A DNA stretch of 22,892 nucleotides from Candidatus Omnitrophica bacterium UBA6233 (GTDB lineage: Bacteria > Omnitrophota > Gorgyraeia > Gygaellales > Profunditerraquicolaceae), in assembly GCA_002440965.1 (NCBI GenBank), contig DJWJ01000014.1, positions 1 to 22,892 of the forward strand, in the 5' to 3' direction. Under the pieces are notes generated by a model that ran no database searches, was not told where the DNA came from, and saw only the letters and a list, made by a program, of their open reading frames with translations. The first letter of the stretch is position 1; each line of letters opens with the position of its first letter. A program made the position numbers and the translations under genes. Shown piece after piece: positions 7,516 to 15,595 of the stretch.

Positions 7516-9330
7516 ATGCTTAAATTAAGCGATTATATAATGAAGCGCCTTGTTGAAGTTCACGGAGTACAGGATATTTTTATGATCTCCGGAGGCGGCG
7601 CGATGCATTTGATTGATTCCGCAGGTAAGCAGCCTGGGATAAGCTATATCTGTCCGCATCATGAGCAGGCGGCGGCAATAGCGGCTGAAGGGTATTCCAG
7701 GGTTTCCGGTAAGATGGGGGTGGTGGTGGTTACCAGCGGCCCCGGCGGTACCAACACGCTTACCGGGGTTATCGGGCAGTGGCTTGATTCGGTCCCGTGC
7801 CTTTATCTCTCCGGCCAGGTCAAGGAAGAGACGACGATCGCTTCCTGCCTTGATATCGGCTTGCGGCAATTGGGCGATCAGGAGATAAATATTGTCGATA
7901 TAGTCAAACCGGTCACCAAATACGCGGTAATGGTGCATAGACCGGAGAAAATAAAATACTACCTGGATAAAGCGGTATACCTGGCAACCCACGGCCGCCC
8001 CGGTCCGGTATGGCTGGATATTCCTTTGAATATCCAGGCGGCGCTTATTGACGAAGCTGCTCTTGAAGAGTATGATAAAATTGCGGATGAGTTGGTATTG
8101 GATAGAAAACAGTTGTTCTCACAGGTTGGAGAAGCAATAAAACTGTTAAAGGCTGCCAGACGCCCTGTTTTTATCGCCGGGCACGGAATAAGATTATCTA
8201 AGAGTATAGATATATTCAGGCGTTTCATAGATACAAGCGGTATCCCGGTGGTGACCACATTCTGTGGGTATGATCTGCTTCCTTCGGATAATAAGTTTTA
8301 TGCCGGAAGAATCGGGACATTGGGGACGCGTTTCGGTAATTTTGCTTTGCAGAATTCGGACCTGGTGCTCTCCGTGGGCTCCCGCAATAATATCAGGCAG
8401 GTCAGTTACGATTGGAAGGTCTTCGCCCGCAGCGCGCGTAAAGTGGTGGTGGATATCGACCCGGCTGAACTGCTTAAACCTACGCTTAAACCAGATCTAT
8501 CTGTGCACGCGGACGCGGGAGACTTTCTGAAAGAACTGCTTAAACAGTCGGAATCGGCAGGGTTGCCGGATTATTCGGATTGGCTTTCCTGGTGTTCCGA
8601 GCGTAAGCAGCGTTATCCGGTGGTCCAGAAAGAATACCGCCTGGAAAAAGATAGGGTGAATCCATATTATTTTATGGGAATCCTTACGAAATGCCTGAGA
8701 GAGGCCGATGTGCTGGTTTCCGCAAACGGGACGGCCTGCGTTACTTTATTCCAGGCGGGTATCGTCAAGAACGGCCAGCGCGTATTCTGGAATTCCGGCT
8801 GCGCTTCTATGGGGTATGACCTGCCGGCAAGCATAGGCGCCTGCGTCGCCAACGGCCGCAGACCGGTAGTCTGCCTGGCCGGGGACGGCAGCATACAGAT
8901 GAATATCCAGGAACTGCAGACTATTATTGCGTATAATCTACCGGTTAAGGTTTTCGTTTTGAACAATGACGGATATATATCTATTCGCCAGACACAAGAG
9001 TCTTTTTTTAAAGGGCGCTATACGGCGTGCGACCCCCGCAGCGGAGTGACTTTCCCGCAGATGCTGAAAGTGGCGGCAGCGTACGGGTTTCCGGTGTTTT
9101 CGATCAAAGATCATTCAGGTATGGACGCCGTCATCGGCGATGTATTGCGTTCGAAAGGTCCGGCGCTTTGCGAAGTGCTGCTTTCAACAACGCAGCGTTT
9201 TGTCCCCAAAGTGGCTTCGCAGTTAAGACCAGACGGTAAAATGGTTTCAAAACCGCTTGAGGATATGTTCCCGTTCCTGCCGCGGGAGGAATTTTTATCA
9301 AATATGCTCGTGGAGCCGTTATCGGAGTAG
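7516..9330 (+). CDS. Thiamine-diphosphate-dependent carboligase, acetolactate-synthase-like
   Basis: The 604 residues show the three-domain ThDP layout: N-terminal pyrimidine domain (about 1-170) with the catalytic Glu50 in CPHHEQAAAIAAEGY and TSGPGGTNTLTG after it; central domain (about 200-340); C-terminal pyrophosphate domain with the metal motif GDGSIQMN (456-463) ending in NND (483-485). Family enzymes decarboxylate a 2-oxo acid and join the fragment to a carbonyl. Within a CDP-deoxysugar cluster the best precedent is YerE, which adds a two-carbon unit from pyruvate to CDP-4-keto-3,6-dideoxyglucose. It lies directly after the SDR and before the aldolase pair. No strong ribosome site precedes the ATG, so coupling to the SDR is likely. 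Ordinary acetolactate synthase is less likely: there is no small subunit and no amino-acid gene nearby. Confidence 0.82.
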   Translation: MLKLSDYIMKRLVEVHGVQDIFMISGGGAMHLIDSAGKQPGISYICPHHEQAAAIAAEGYSRVSGKMGVVVVTSGPGGTNTLTGVIGQWLDSVPCLYLSGQVKEETTIASCLDIGLRQLGDQEINIVDIVKPVTKYAVMVHRPEKIKYYLDKAVYLATHGRPGPVWLDIPLNIQAALIDEAALEEYDKIADELVLDRKQLFSQVGEAIKLLKAARRPVFIAGHGIRLSKSIDIFRRFIDTSGIPVVTTFCGYDLLPSDNKFYAGRIGTLGTRFGNFALQNSDLVLSVGSRNNIRQVSYDWKVFARSARKVVVDIDPAELLKPTLKPDLSVHADAGDFLKELLKQSESAGLPDYSDWLSWCSERKQRYPVVQKEYRLEKDRVNPYYFMGILTKCLREADVLVSANGTACVTLFQAGIVKNGQRVFWNSGCASMGYDLPASIGACVANGRRPVVCLAGDGSIQMNIQELQTIIAYNLPVKVFVLNNDGYISIRQTQESFFKGRYTACDPRSGVTFPQMLKVAAAYGFPVFSIKDHSGMDAVIGDVLRSKGPALCEVLLSTTQRFVPKVASQLRPDGKMVSKPLEDMFPFLPREEFLSNMLVEPLSE

Positions 9331-9342
9331 GCGCACCCGGAG

Positions 9343-9347
9343 AGGAG
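9343..9347 (+). promoter_or_regulatory. Ribosome binding site deciding the first aldolase start
   Basis: AGGAG lies eight bases before the ATG at 9356. The frame stays open upstream to 9257, inside the ThDP gene, but the second copy starts at the equivalent residue, so 9356 is the right start. Confidence 0.75.
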
Positions 9348-9355
9348 ATCGGAAA

Positions 9356-10156
9356 ATGAATTCGTTGGAACTGCATATGGTGGATATTTTGAAAGAGCTG
9401 AAGGCGAAGTATTCCGCGCTCGCGGTCAGGGCTGAATTCGAGGCCGAGGGCACAAAGCTCGAAGAGTTGCTGCGTCTTAAAGAGATCAGTTTGAGCGCCG
9501 GGCTGGGGCTGGCCTTGAAGATCGGCGGGTGCGAATCCGTCAGGGATATGCTGGAGTCCAGGATCGTGGGAGTGAACTATTTGATCGCGCCGATGGTCGA
9601 ATCGGCTTATTCTCTGCGTAAATACCTGCAGGCTGTGAAAAAGGTGTTCACTGCCGATGAGTTGAAGAATATCGAAGTGCTTTGCAATATCGAGACTATG
9701 ACCGCCTGCGATAATTTCGAGAGTATGCTGAAAATACCCGAGATAAGTTTGCTGAACGGTATTGTCATTGAACGCGTGGATCTTTGCTTTTCTCTCGGGT
9801 ATGACGAAAAACACATCAATAGCAAGGAAATATCGCGGATCGTAACGGGTTTGATCTCGTCGGCCAAAAAGCGCCATCTTGTCTGCACGCTAGGCGGAGG
9901 ATTGTCTGCCGCTTCCTTGAAGGCCTTTGAAAGCGCTACTGCCGCGGCTCCGGGACGTTATGAAACCAGAAAAGTATGTTTTGCGTATTCAAAAGGCGAT
10001 CGTAATTACGATAAGGGGATCTTGAAAGCTTTGGGATTCGAATTGTTGTGGCTTAAGAATAAGGTTTCTTTTTGCCAGAAGATTTATTCGGCGGATAAGG
10101 AAAGAATCGCCATAATAGAGCAAAATTATCTTAAGGAAATTGATTGTTTGATATAG
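9356..10156 (+). CDS. HpcH/HpaI-like aldolase-family protein, copy A
   Basis: The protein has 266 residues. GVNYLIAPMVES corresponds to the barrel strand holding GxxGLxxPMVE in HpaI-type aldolases and citrate lyase beta subunits. NIET and RVDL retain the Glu and Asp that bind the divalent metal. The region where HpaI has a catalytic His (before LALKIGG) has EAEGT and no His, and the expected Arg is Lys in LKIGGCE, so the chemistry may differ. It is a tandem paralogue of the next gene, with N-terminal halves about 60% identical by eye and less afterwards. It departs more from the family: ERVDLCFSLG replaces GRVDFVGSLG and LGGGLS replaces VGGAIA. It lies 25 bases after the ThDP gene. A divergent or regulatory subunit of a heteromer is one possibility. 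Confidence 0.72.
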   Translation: MNSLELHMVDILKELKAKYSALAVRAEFEAEGTKLEELLRLKEISLSAGLGLALKIGGCESVRDMLESRIVGVNYLIAPMVESAYSLRKYLQAVKKVFTADELKNIEVLCNIETMTACDNFESMLKIPEISLLNGIVIERVDLCFSLGYDEKHINSKEISRIVTGLISSAKKRHLVCTLGGGLSAASLKAFESATAAAPGRYETRKVCFAYSKGDRNYDKGILKALGFELLWLKNKVSFCQKIYSADKERIAIIEQNYLKEIDCLI

Positions 10157-10184
10157 GCCGTATTTTTCCGCAAAGGAGAAAATA

Positions 10185-10988
10185 ATGAATATTATTGAAA
10201 CAGAAATGGTCGGCGTTTTGAAGGAATTGAAGTCAAAATACGCCGTTTCCGGTGTCAAAGCCGAGTTCGAGGCGGAGGGGACGCGGACGGAAGAACTAAT
10301 GAGGCTGAAGGAGATATGCCTGGCTTCCGGAACGAGCCTGACGTTGAAGATCGGCGGCTGCGAAGCCATCCGCGATATGTATGACGCCAGGTCCATCGGC
10401 GTTAATTATCTGGTGGCGCCTATGATCGAGACCCCTTTCGCTTTGCGAAAATATCTGAAGGCGATCGATCTGGTTTTTCCCAAGGATGAACAGCGTAGCA
10501 TAGAGTTCCTGATAAATATCGAGACCAAGATGGCGTATGATAACTTTACGGCAATGCTTGATATCCCCGAGATCGGTCGGCTCAACGGTATTGTTATGGG
10601 CAGGGTGGATTTCGTCGGTTCGCTGGGGATGGACAGGCGCGCGGTAAATAACGATGAAATATTCGCGATAACCAAGGATCTGCTGACTAAAGCAAAAGAA
10701 CAGGGCTTGGCTTGCGTTGTGGGCGGGGCTATTGCCGTGGATTCTTTGGATTTCCTGCGCCGTCTACCCGGAAGGCTTTTAGACAGGTTTGAAACCAGGA
10801 AGATCTGTTTTTTCTGCCCGCAGGCCTTGAACGGCAATGTGGAGAAGGGGATACTGAAAGCGGTGGAATTCGAGCTCCTTTGGCTGAAAAATAAGCGCGA
10901 TTTCTATAGAGCGATCTCGGAAGAAGACGAAAAACGCATACAGATGTTAGAAGAACGTTTTGTAAAAACTACGGACAATAAAAAATGA
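10185..10988 (+). CDS. HpcH/HpaI-like aldolase-family protein, copy B
   Basis: This 267-residue paralogue of copy A sits 28 bases downstream behind a good ribosome site (AAAGGAGA). It keeps the family pattern better: GVNYLVAPMIET, the metal-ligand Glu in NIETKMAYDNF, Asp in GRVDFVGSLG and a following VGGAI. Like copy A it lacks the usual catalytic His and has Lys in LKIGGCE. Known family members form or break C-C bonds between pyruvate-type enolates and aldehydes or CoA thioesters. Beside a ThDP carboligase, an SDR and glycosyltransferases, a role in building or trimming a branched or acyl-bearing sugar is plausible; the substrate is unknown. Its stop overlaps the next ATG by four bases (ATGA at 10985-10988), so it is coupled to the glycosyltransferase. 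Confidence 0.75.
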   Translation: MNIIETEMVGVLKELKSKYAVSGVKAEFEAEGTRTEELMRLKEICLASGTSLTLKIGGCEAIRDMYDARSIGVNYLVAPMIETPFALRKYLKAIDLVFPKDEQRSIEFLINIETKMAYDNFTAMLDIPEIGRLNGIVMGRVDFVGSLGMDRRAVNNDEIFAITKDLLTKAKEQGLACVVGGAIAVDSLDFLRRLPGRLLDRFETRKICFFCPQALNGNVEKGILKAVEFELLWLKNKRDFYRAISEEDEKRIQMLEERFVKTTDNKK

Positions 10989-11938
10989 ACAATATGCCAG
11001 GTGAAAAGAGAAAAATATCTGTTATTACCGGGGTTTACAACGAGAGCGCCACTGTACAGGAAGTATGTTCCGTTATCCGCAACCTTTTTGCCGGATTGAA
11101 AGGTTATGATTACGAGCATATCTTTATGGACAATTGCAGTACGGACAATACCGTGGAGATATTGAAGAAACTGGCTGCGGCTGACAAGCATATCAAAGTG
11201 TTGGTTTATTCTCGCAATTTCGGGCCTATTAAAACCGAATTGGTAGGCTATCAACACGCTACCGGGGACGCGGTTATTCCCTTTGAGGCTAATTTAAAAG
11301 ACCCTCCGGAGTTGATGAAGGAGTTTATCAGAAAATGGGAAGAAGGATATAAAGTAGTTTATGGTGTGCGCGTGCGGACAAAGGACAATTTTCTGCTCTC
11401 GTTGGCCAGGAAAACTTTTTACAAGATAATCAATTTCTTCTCAGAGGAGAAATTTCCCTTGAACGCCGGTTCTTTCAGGCTGGTAGACCGTAAAGTGGTG
11501 GATGAGTTGATAAAAATAGACGACTATAAACCGTATATCCGCGGCCTGATCAGCGCGATGGGGTTCAAGCAGGTCGGGATCGAGTATCAAAGAAGAAGCC
11601 GTCCCAGAGGATATTCAAAGAGCAAGTTCGGTTATCTGGTCGATTTTTCCATCAATGCGCTGATAAATTATTCCGTTTCTCCGATACGACTTTGCACGTA
11701 CATCGGGTTATTTTTATCTTTACTGAGTTTTCTCTCCGGGATAACTTTTCTTATCCTGAAATTATATTTCTGGCCGGCGCAGCTGCCGGCGATCAGCGTT
11801 GTGATAATCTTGATCTTGTTTTTCTCCGGGATACAGCTTTTTTTCTTGGGCGTGATCGGGGAATATGTGGGTGCCATACACGCGCAAGTGCGCAAAAAAC
11901 CGTTTGTGATTATAAGCGAACGCGTCAATTTTGATTAA
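10985..11938 (+). CDS. GtrB/ArnC-like polyprenyl-phosphate glycosyltransferase
   Basis: The protein has 317 residues: an N-terminal GT-A domain (about 10-230) and two C-terminal membrane helices (about 235-262 and 270-298), the layout of GtrB, ArnC and DPM-type enzymes that put a sugar on undecaprenyl phosphate at the inner membrane face. ITGVYNES, MDNCSTDNT and SRNFGPIKTE match the family, as does GYSKSKFGYLVDFS. The canonical DADLQDPPE is here FEANLKDPPE (100-109): the first two Asp are Glu and Asn while D106 remains. This could mean a different metal mode or donor. It is coupled to aldolase B by a 4-base overlap, so it probably uses the product of this block. The following HAD gene starts 18 bases after its stop. 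Confidence 0.82.
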   Translation: MNNMPGEKRKISVITGVYNESATVQEVCSVIRNLFAGLKGYDYEHIFMDNCSTDNTVEILKKLAAADKHIKVLVYSRNFGPIKTELVGYQHATGDAVIPFEANLKDPPELMKEFIRKWEEGYKVVYGVRVRTKDNFLLSLARKTFYKIINFFSEEKFPLNAGSFRLVDRKVVDELIKIDDYKPYIRGLISAMGFKQVGIEYQRRSRPRGYSKSKFGYLVDFSINALINYSVSPIRLCTYIGLFLSLLSFLSGITFLILKLYFWPAQLPAISVVIILILFFSGIQLFFLGVIGEYVGAIHAQVRKKPFVIISERVNFD

Positions 11939-11956
11939 CTCCAATAGTAAATAATA

Positions 11957-12757
11957 ATGAAAAGAGTTAGAATTCTTTCGAACAAAAAAATAAATATCAA
12001 GAAGATAAAAGCTATAGCTTTTGATCTTGACGGAACTGTATATCTCGGTAATTATCTTGTAGAAGGCATAAAACCTTTAATATCTTTCCTGAAAGGTAAG
12101 AAAATAAGAGTGTTTTATTTTACAAACAATTCGGTAAAATCAAGGAAAGAAATATTTGAGAAACTAAGGGGATTAGGATTGAAATTATCTTTGACTGATG
12201 TTTATAATTCTGCTTATGCTACGGCAAGATATTTGTTAATGGAAGGCATATATAAAGTTTATTGTTTGGGATCGAGTGGTTTAAAACAGGAATTGGGAGA
12301 TAACGGTATCATTATCTCCAGACGAAAAGCGAAAGTAGATGCGGTTGTGATTGGTCTTGATACAAAGTTTAAGTATAGTAGTATTTCTAATGCATTACAG
12401 GTCATAAAGCGCGGTGCTAAGCTGATTGCTTGTAATATGGATGCCAATTATCCAACAGGAGAAAATAGGTTGCTTCCTGGATGCGGATCGTTGGTGGCCG
12501 CAGTCGAAACAGCTTCCGGAAAAAAAGCCGATTATGCGGTCGGTAAACCAAATACATTTATGTTGAATATGCTTGCTGAAGATTATCACCTGAAAAATAA
12601 TGAAATACTCGTTGTCGGTGATATGTACGAAAGTGATATTGCGATGGCTAAAAAATATGGTAGTCCAGCAGTTCTAGTATTGAATAATTCTGATTGTGAT
12701 AAACAGGATGCAATTACCGTTAATGAAACAAAAGACCTATTTTTTTTAATTGCTTAA
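11957..12757 (+). CDS. HAD-superfamily IIA phosphatase, NagD-like
   Basis: The 266 residues contain all HAD-IIA motifs: FDLDGT (D23 nucleophile, D25 acid) at 22-27, TNN at 56-58, K197 in VGKPN and the acidic motif GDMYESDI (D222, D227) at 221-228, with the C2 cap between TNN and GKPN. This subfamily includes NagD and p-nitrophenylphosphatase-type enzymes acting on sugar or nucleotide phosphates. Codon use is more AT-rich than in the genes before it. Its TAA (12755-12757) is ten bases before the outer IS. Without that IS, rfbH would start eight bases after this stop, so the two were once adjacent in one operon. It may remove a phosphate from a pathway intermediate; the substrate is not evident. 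Confidence 0.82.
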   Translation: MKRVRILSNKKINIKKIKAIAFDLDGTVYLGNYLVEGIKPLISFLKGKKIRVFYFTNNSVKSRKEIFEKLRGLGLKLSLTDVYNSAYATARYLLMEGIYKVYCLGSSGLKQELGDNGIIISRRKAKVDAVVIGLDTKFKYSSISNALQVIKRGAKLIACNMDANYPTGENRLLPGCGSLVAAVETASGKKADYAVGKPNTFMLNMLAEDYHLKNNEILVVGDMYESDIAMAKKYGSPAVLVLNNSDCDKQDAITVNETKDLFFLIA

Positions 12758-12758
12758 T

Positions 12759-12767
12759 ATATCCTAT
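12759..12767 (+). repeat. Target-site duplication of the outer IS, left copy
   Basis: ATATCCTAT, identical to 15819-15827. It begins two bases after the HAD stop codon and ends where the left inverted repeat starts. Confidence 0.85.
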
Positions 12768-13548
12768 CACAGGTGTGCGGTAAAAATTTTAGAGAAACGT
12801 TAATTGAGGGTCATCCCGCTTAAGCCTTGGAATAACGCTGTTCTTTGATAAGAGGAAGCTTGAGTCAATAATGATGAGGGAAGAGACGGCGTGCTTGCAT
12901 TCTCCTATTGTCTGAGGCGGTTGTTCGAGAATTTTCGATAAACAGCCGTTCTGTTTAATCCAGTAAGTAAGCGTCCACGCCAGGAATGCCATAATCCAAT
13001 GTCTTTGGATTTGTTCTTGGTGGTGCACTTGGTACTGGTCAAAACAGAACGTATCTTTAAGCTCTCGAAAAGATTCTTCAATGCCTCAACGCAGGAGATA
13101 GGTTAGGATGGCTGAACGCACGGACATCTTGGGGGCAGTAGTAATCAGGATAGGAACATCTTTATCATCAGTTTTAGACCACTTTTCAAAGATGAAGATA
13201 ACTTGCATCTCGGTTGAGCAATCTTTAAGTTTTGACTTAAAGGAATACGTTAGGATATTTTTATCAGTGCCGTCTGCTTGAGGGATGTTGACAGTTTTAA
13301 GTTTGTGTGGATAGAACTCTTTGATGAGCGGTATGATTTTATCGCCGGTTAAATAACGCCACTGCTTAGTTTGAGGGTGGGTAAAGAAAATAGAGCGGTT
13401 GATTTTGACTTCAGCTACCAAAGATAGATTTTTGGATGCCACGAATTCAATCAAGTCTGTGGACGTATACCATGCGTCCATGACAACAGAAGGAAAAGGG
13501 ATTTTTTTATTAACGGCATCATCAATAAGTTCTTTGGCTAACAGTCTG

Positions 13549-13577
13549 CTGAAAAAGTCCCCAAGACATGGTATAAT
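13549..13577 (+). promoter_or_regulatory. Predicted promoter of the IS1182-like transposase
   Basis: TATAAT at 13572-13577 is a perfect -10 box. CTGAAA at 13549-13554 (4 of 6 to consensus) lies 17 bases upstream, inside the terminal inverted repeat. Transcription would start near 13584, within the 5' arm of the hairpin 13580-13612. The -10 is convincing, the -35 moderate. Confidence 0.6.
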
Positions 13578-13579
13578 AT

Positions 13580-13612
13580 CCTCGTCGTAGAAAGGTAATT
13601 ACACCGACGAGG
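13580..13612 (+). promoter_or_regulatory. Hairpin masking the transposase ribosome binding site
   Basis: CCTCGTCG (13580-13587) pairs perfectly with CGACGAGG (13605-13612) across a 17-base loop. The 3' arm takes in the first two bases of the GGAGG at 13611-13615 that serves the ATG at 13625. Transcripts entering from outside contain the whole stem; those from the IS promoter would start inside the 5' arm and lack it. Confidence 0.65.
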
Positions 13613-13624
13613 AGGATAAAAGCC

Positions 13625-14785
13625 ATGATGGGGATGACCAATACGCAACGACAGATGTTTCATACGGTTCAGATAACTGATCTCGTGCCTGAAGATCATC
13701 CGTTGCGAAGAATTCGACCTTTGATAAATACCGAGCGTATTCGTGAATTGTGTGAGCCGTTTTACTGCGAAAATAACGGACGGCCGTCTATTCCCCCTGA
13801 GCAATTGTTTCTTGCGCTTGTCGGCGGATATCTTCTGGGCGTTCGCTCCGACCGGAAATTGATTATGGAATTGCAATGCAACATGGCGTTTCGCTGGTTC
13901 GTAGGGCTGGATATCAATTCTCCCGTGTGGGATGCTTCCACATTCTCCAAGAATAGGGAGCATCGGTTTGATGAATCGGGCGTTCTGGAACAACTCTTTG
14001 ATGATACGGTTAAACATGCGATATCCGAAGGGCTGGTCTCGACGCATTGGAGTGTTGATGGGACGCTTGTCAGGGCAGATGCCAGTCATAAAAGTCTTGC
14101 GCCGATTGAAGTATACCAGTCCGTAAACGAATACAAGAAGACGATTCGCGGAAAATCCGCACCGAAGGTTGTTCCTGCTCAAAAAGATTCTGATGCCGGC
14201 AATCCGACGGTGAATTGGCAGGGAGAAAAACGATCCAACGCAACACATCGGTCGACGACAGATCCGGATTGTCGTCTGGCGACAAAATCGTCTCATGAGG
14301 CGGCAGTGCCTGCGTACAACGTTAACGGTATTATGGAAAACCGTAATAGAATATTTGTAGGGATTGGCGTTGAAACGCCTCAAGGTCCCGCTTCTGAACG
14401 CACTGGCGCATTGAATCTTATTGACCGGGCTAAGCGAAGATTGAGATTGAAACCGACGACTATCGGAGCGGACAAAGGATATTTTGAGAAGAAGTTTATC
14501 CAAGGACTTTTTCAACGACATATTGAACCTCATATTGCCGTTCATTCCCGTGGTTCCGACAAGGCTCATGCGCGGGTTCGCATGAGACAGCGAGGACTTT
14601 GCTATCAAATAAGCCAACGAGCCCGTAAAAAGATTGAAGAACTCTGGGGTGAATCTAAAGAAGAACATGGATTCCGCAGATTTTTCCGGAGAACGTTGAG
14701 CAATGTCAGGCAAGAAGCGTTCCTGATAGGCTGGTTGCTCAATTTGAAGCGATTGGCAGCGATTCAAGCCTATAGTACGGTATAA
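13625..14785 (+). CDS. IS1182-like DDE transposase
   Basis: The 386 residues begin with a DUF772-type domain: LVPEDHPLRRI near 20-30, GRPSIPPEQLFLALVGGYLLGVRSDR at about 52-77 and FRWFVGLD at 89-96. The DDE catalytic core follows: Asp145 in SVDGTLVRADAS, Asp283 in IGADKGYF and a Glu in KKIEELWGESKEEHGF (about 338-347). RRFFRRTLSNVRQEAF and LNLKRLA close the fold. The start has a strong GGAGG at 13611-13615, partly inside a hairpin. The gene is intact, in the opposite orientation to the transposase it interrupts. The long minus-strand frame opposite (14860 to 13538) is an antisense shadow. Confidence 0.9.
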   Translation: MMGMTNTQRQMFHTVQITDLVPEDHPLRRIRPLINTERIRELCEPFYCENNGRPSIPPEQLFLALVGGYLLGVRSDRKLIMELQCNMAFRWFVGLDINSPVWDASTFSKNREHRFDESGVLEQLFDDTVKHAISEGLVSTHWSVDGTLVRADASHKSLAPIEVYQSVNEYKKTIRGKSAPKVVPAQKDSDAGNPTVNWQGEKRSNATHRSTTDPDCRLATKSSHEAAVPAYNVNGIMENRNRIFVGIGVETPQGPASERTGALNLIDRAKRRLRLKPTTIGADKGYFEKKFIQGLFQRHIEPHIAVHSRGSDKAHARVRMRQRGLCYQISQRARKKIEELWGESKEEHGFRRFFRRTLSNVRQEAFLIGWLLNLKRLAAIQAYSTV

Positions 14786-15595
14786 AAGTGGAGGAACAGA
14801 CGGATTCTTAGGTTCTTCCGGTAATGATGCGTATGATTTTTTGCTTCTTTTTCTGTTCATGGTAAGAAATCTTTCAAAGCAAAGGCTTTTTCAGCAGACT
14901 GCTAAATCAAGCTTGCTCTTGAAATTTTTGGGATTCGGTGTCGTAATAGGCAGATAAGATTTAAAGTCTACAGGGAAATGCTTGGAATTTGAGACAAAGC
15001 AGCTGGCTACCGCGACATTGGCGTTTTCCTCGCGGCCCAAGCAGCCGCAATATTGTACCTGTGCTCCTTCGGTTTTTTCGGCATACGGTTTAGGGCAGGC
15101 AGTATCATCGATTGCCAAGACGCCTTTGTTATTTGCTTTTGTCGTTCTTTGATTCTGGAGTAGGCGTAGGCGGATATCATTAAGTTCTTTTACGCTCCAG
15201 CGTGATTCCGAGAAGAAGTACTGCAGCCTTTGATAATTCATATGAGTATTATTGGCGACGGCAGCCAGAGAAAGGCGCTTGTAGTCAGAAAACAAACCAT
15301 AGATGAATTCCCGAAATATCGCTCTTTGATGATTTGTTGAGAAGACAGAATTAAAGTTAGCGAGAAACTTCTCGATGAATCTGATGCGCGCTTTTAAAAT
15401 AGGCATATGCGTTGCTCCTTGTGAATAAGTTCTGAATCGTAGCTATGCCTATAGAATAACACGCATTACGAGAAAGAAGCAAAGGTAATTTTAACACAAC
15501 ACATTGTAATTACGTAAGTTACGGAAATTCACAACTTACATAAAAACTGTTTTTGAGAATAATCGAGAACAAAAATATTTTTTAACAGAGTACTG

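Larger units (their letters stand above)
13542..14901 (+). mobile_element. Inner IS1182-like insertion sequence (1360 bp)
   Basis: A perfect 16-bp terminal inverted repeat, CAGTCTGCTGAAAAAG (13542-13557) and its complement (14886-14901), bounds one transposase gene. CTAA directly abuts both ends (13538-13541 and 14902-14905), a 4-bp target duplication. Removing the element and one CTAA restores the frame of the disrupted IS701-like transposase, which fixes the boundaries independently. The element looks complete and possibly still active. Confidence 0.92.
12789..15406 (-). pseudogene. IS701-like DDE transposase, split by an IS and carrying a premature TGA
   Basis: The N-terminal part (15406 to 14902) has LAIDDTACPKPYAEK with the first catalytic Asp. 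The middle part resumes at 13541 with LAKELIDDAV and VMDAWY (second Asp). The C-terminal part has GIEESFRELK (catalytic Glu). Deleting 13542-14905 joins KLDL to AKEL in frame, giving about 417 codons. The start at 15406 is an ATG with a GGAGC-type site upstream. A second lesion is TGA at 13088-13086 between YLLR and GIEESF, where relatives carry Trp; TGG to TGA is one change. The last residues (about 12789-12837) run through the element end into the outer IS. It cannot make an active protein but would still provide homology for recombination. Confidence 0.82.
12838..15595 (-). mobile_element. Middle IS4-superfamily element (IS701-like transposase)
   Basis: The right end at 15595 is sharp: the DUF4372 frame stops exactly where CAGTACTCTGTTAAAAAA (minus strand) begins, and this end matches the MITE end at 5302-5326. 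The left end is less certain; CTGTTCTTTGATAAGA at 12838-12853 matches the right end loosely and lies in the last codons of the transposase. No direct repeat is visible at the two ends, so part of the outer IS was probably deleted. Without the inner IS the element is about 1.39 kb, normal for one IS with a roughly 417-codon gene. Confidence 0.65.

Noticed and set aside
9257..9355. N-terminal extension of aldolase A from 9257
   Set aside because: The Arg-rich extension overlaps the ThDP gene, is absent in the paralogue, and AGGAG precedes the ATG at 9356.
9131..9877. 248-codon minus-strand frame across the ThDP/aldolase A junction
   Set aside because: Antisense to two well-supported genes, low-complexity His/Gln-rich translation and no ribosome site.
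13086..13088. TGA read as Trp (alternative genetic code)
   Set aside because: rfbG, tyv and the GT87-like gene end in TGA in proper context; a nonsense mutation in a dead transposase is simpler.
13538..14860. 440-codon open frame on the minus strand opposite the IS1182-like transposase
   Set aside because: It is exactly antisense to an intact, motif-bearing transposase, has no recognisable motif and runs across the IS boundary.
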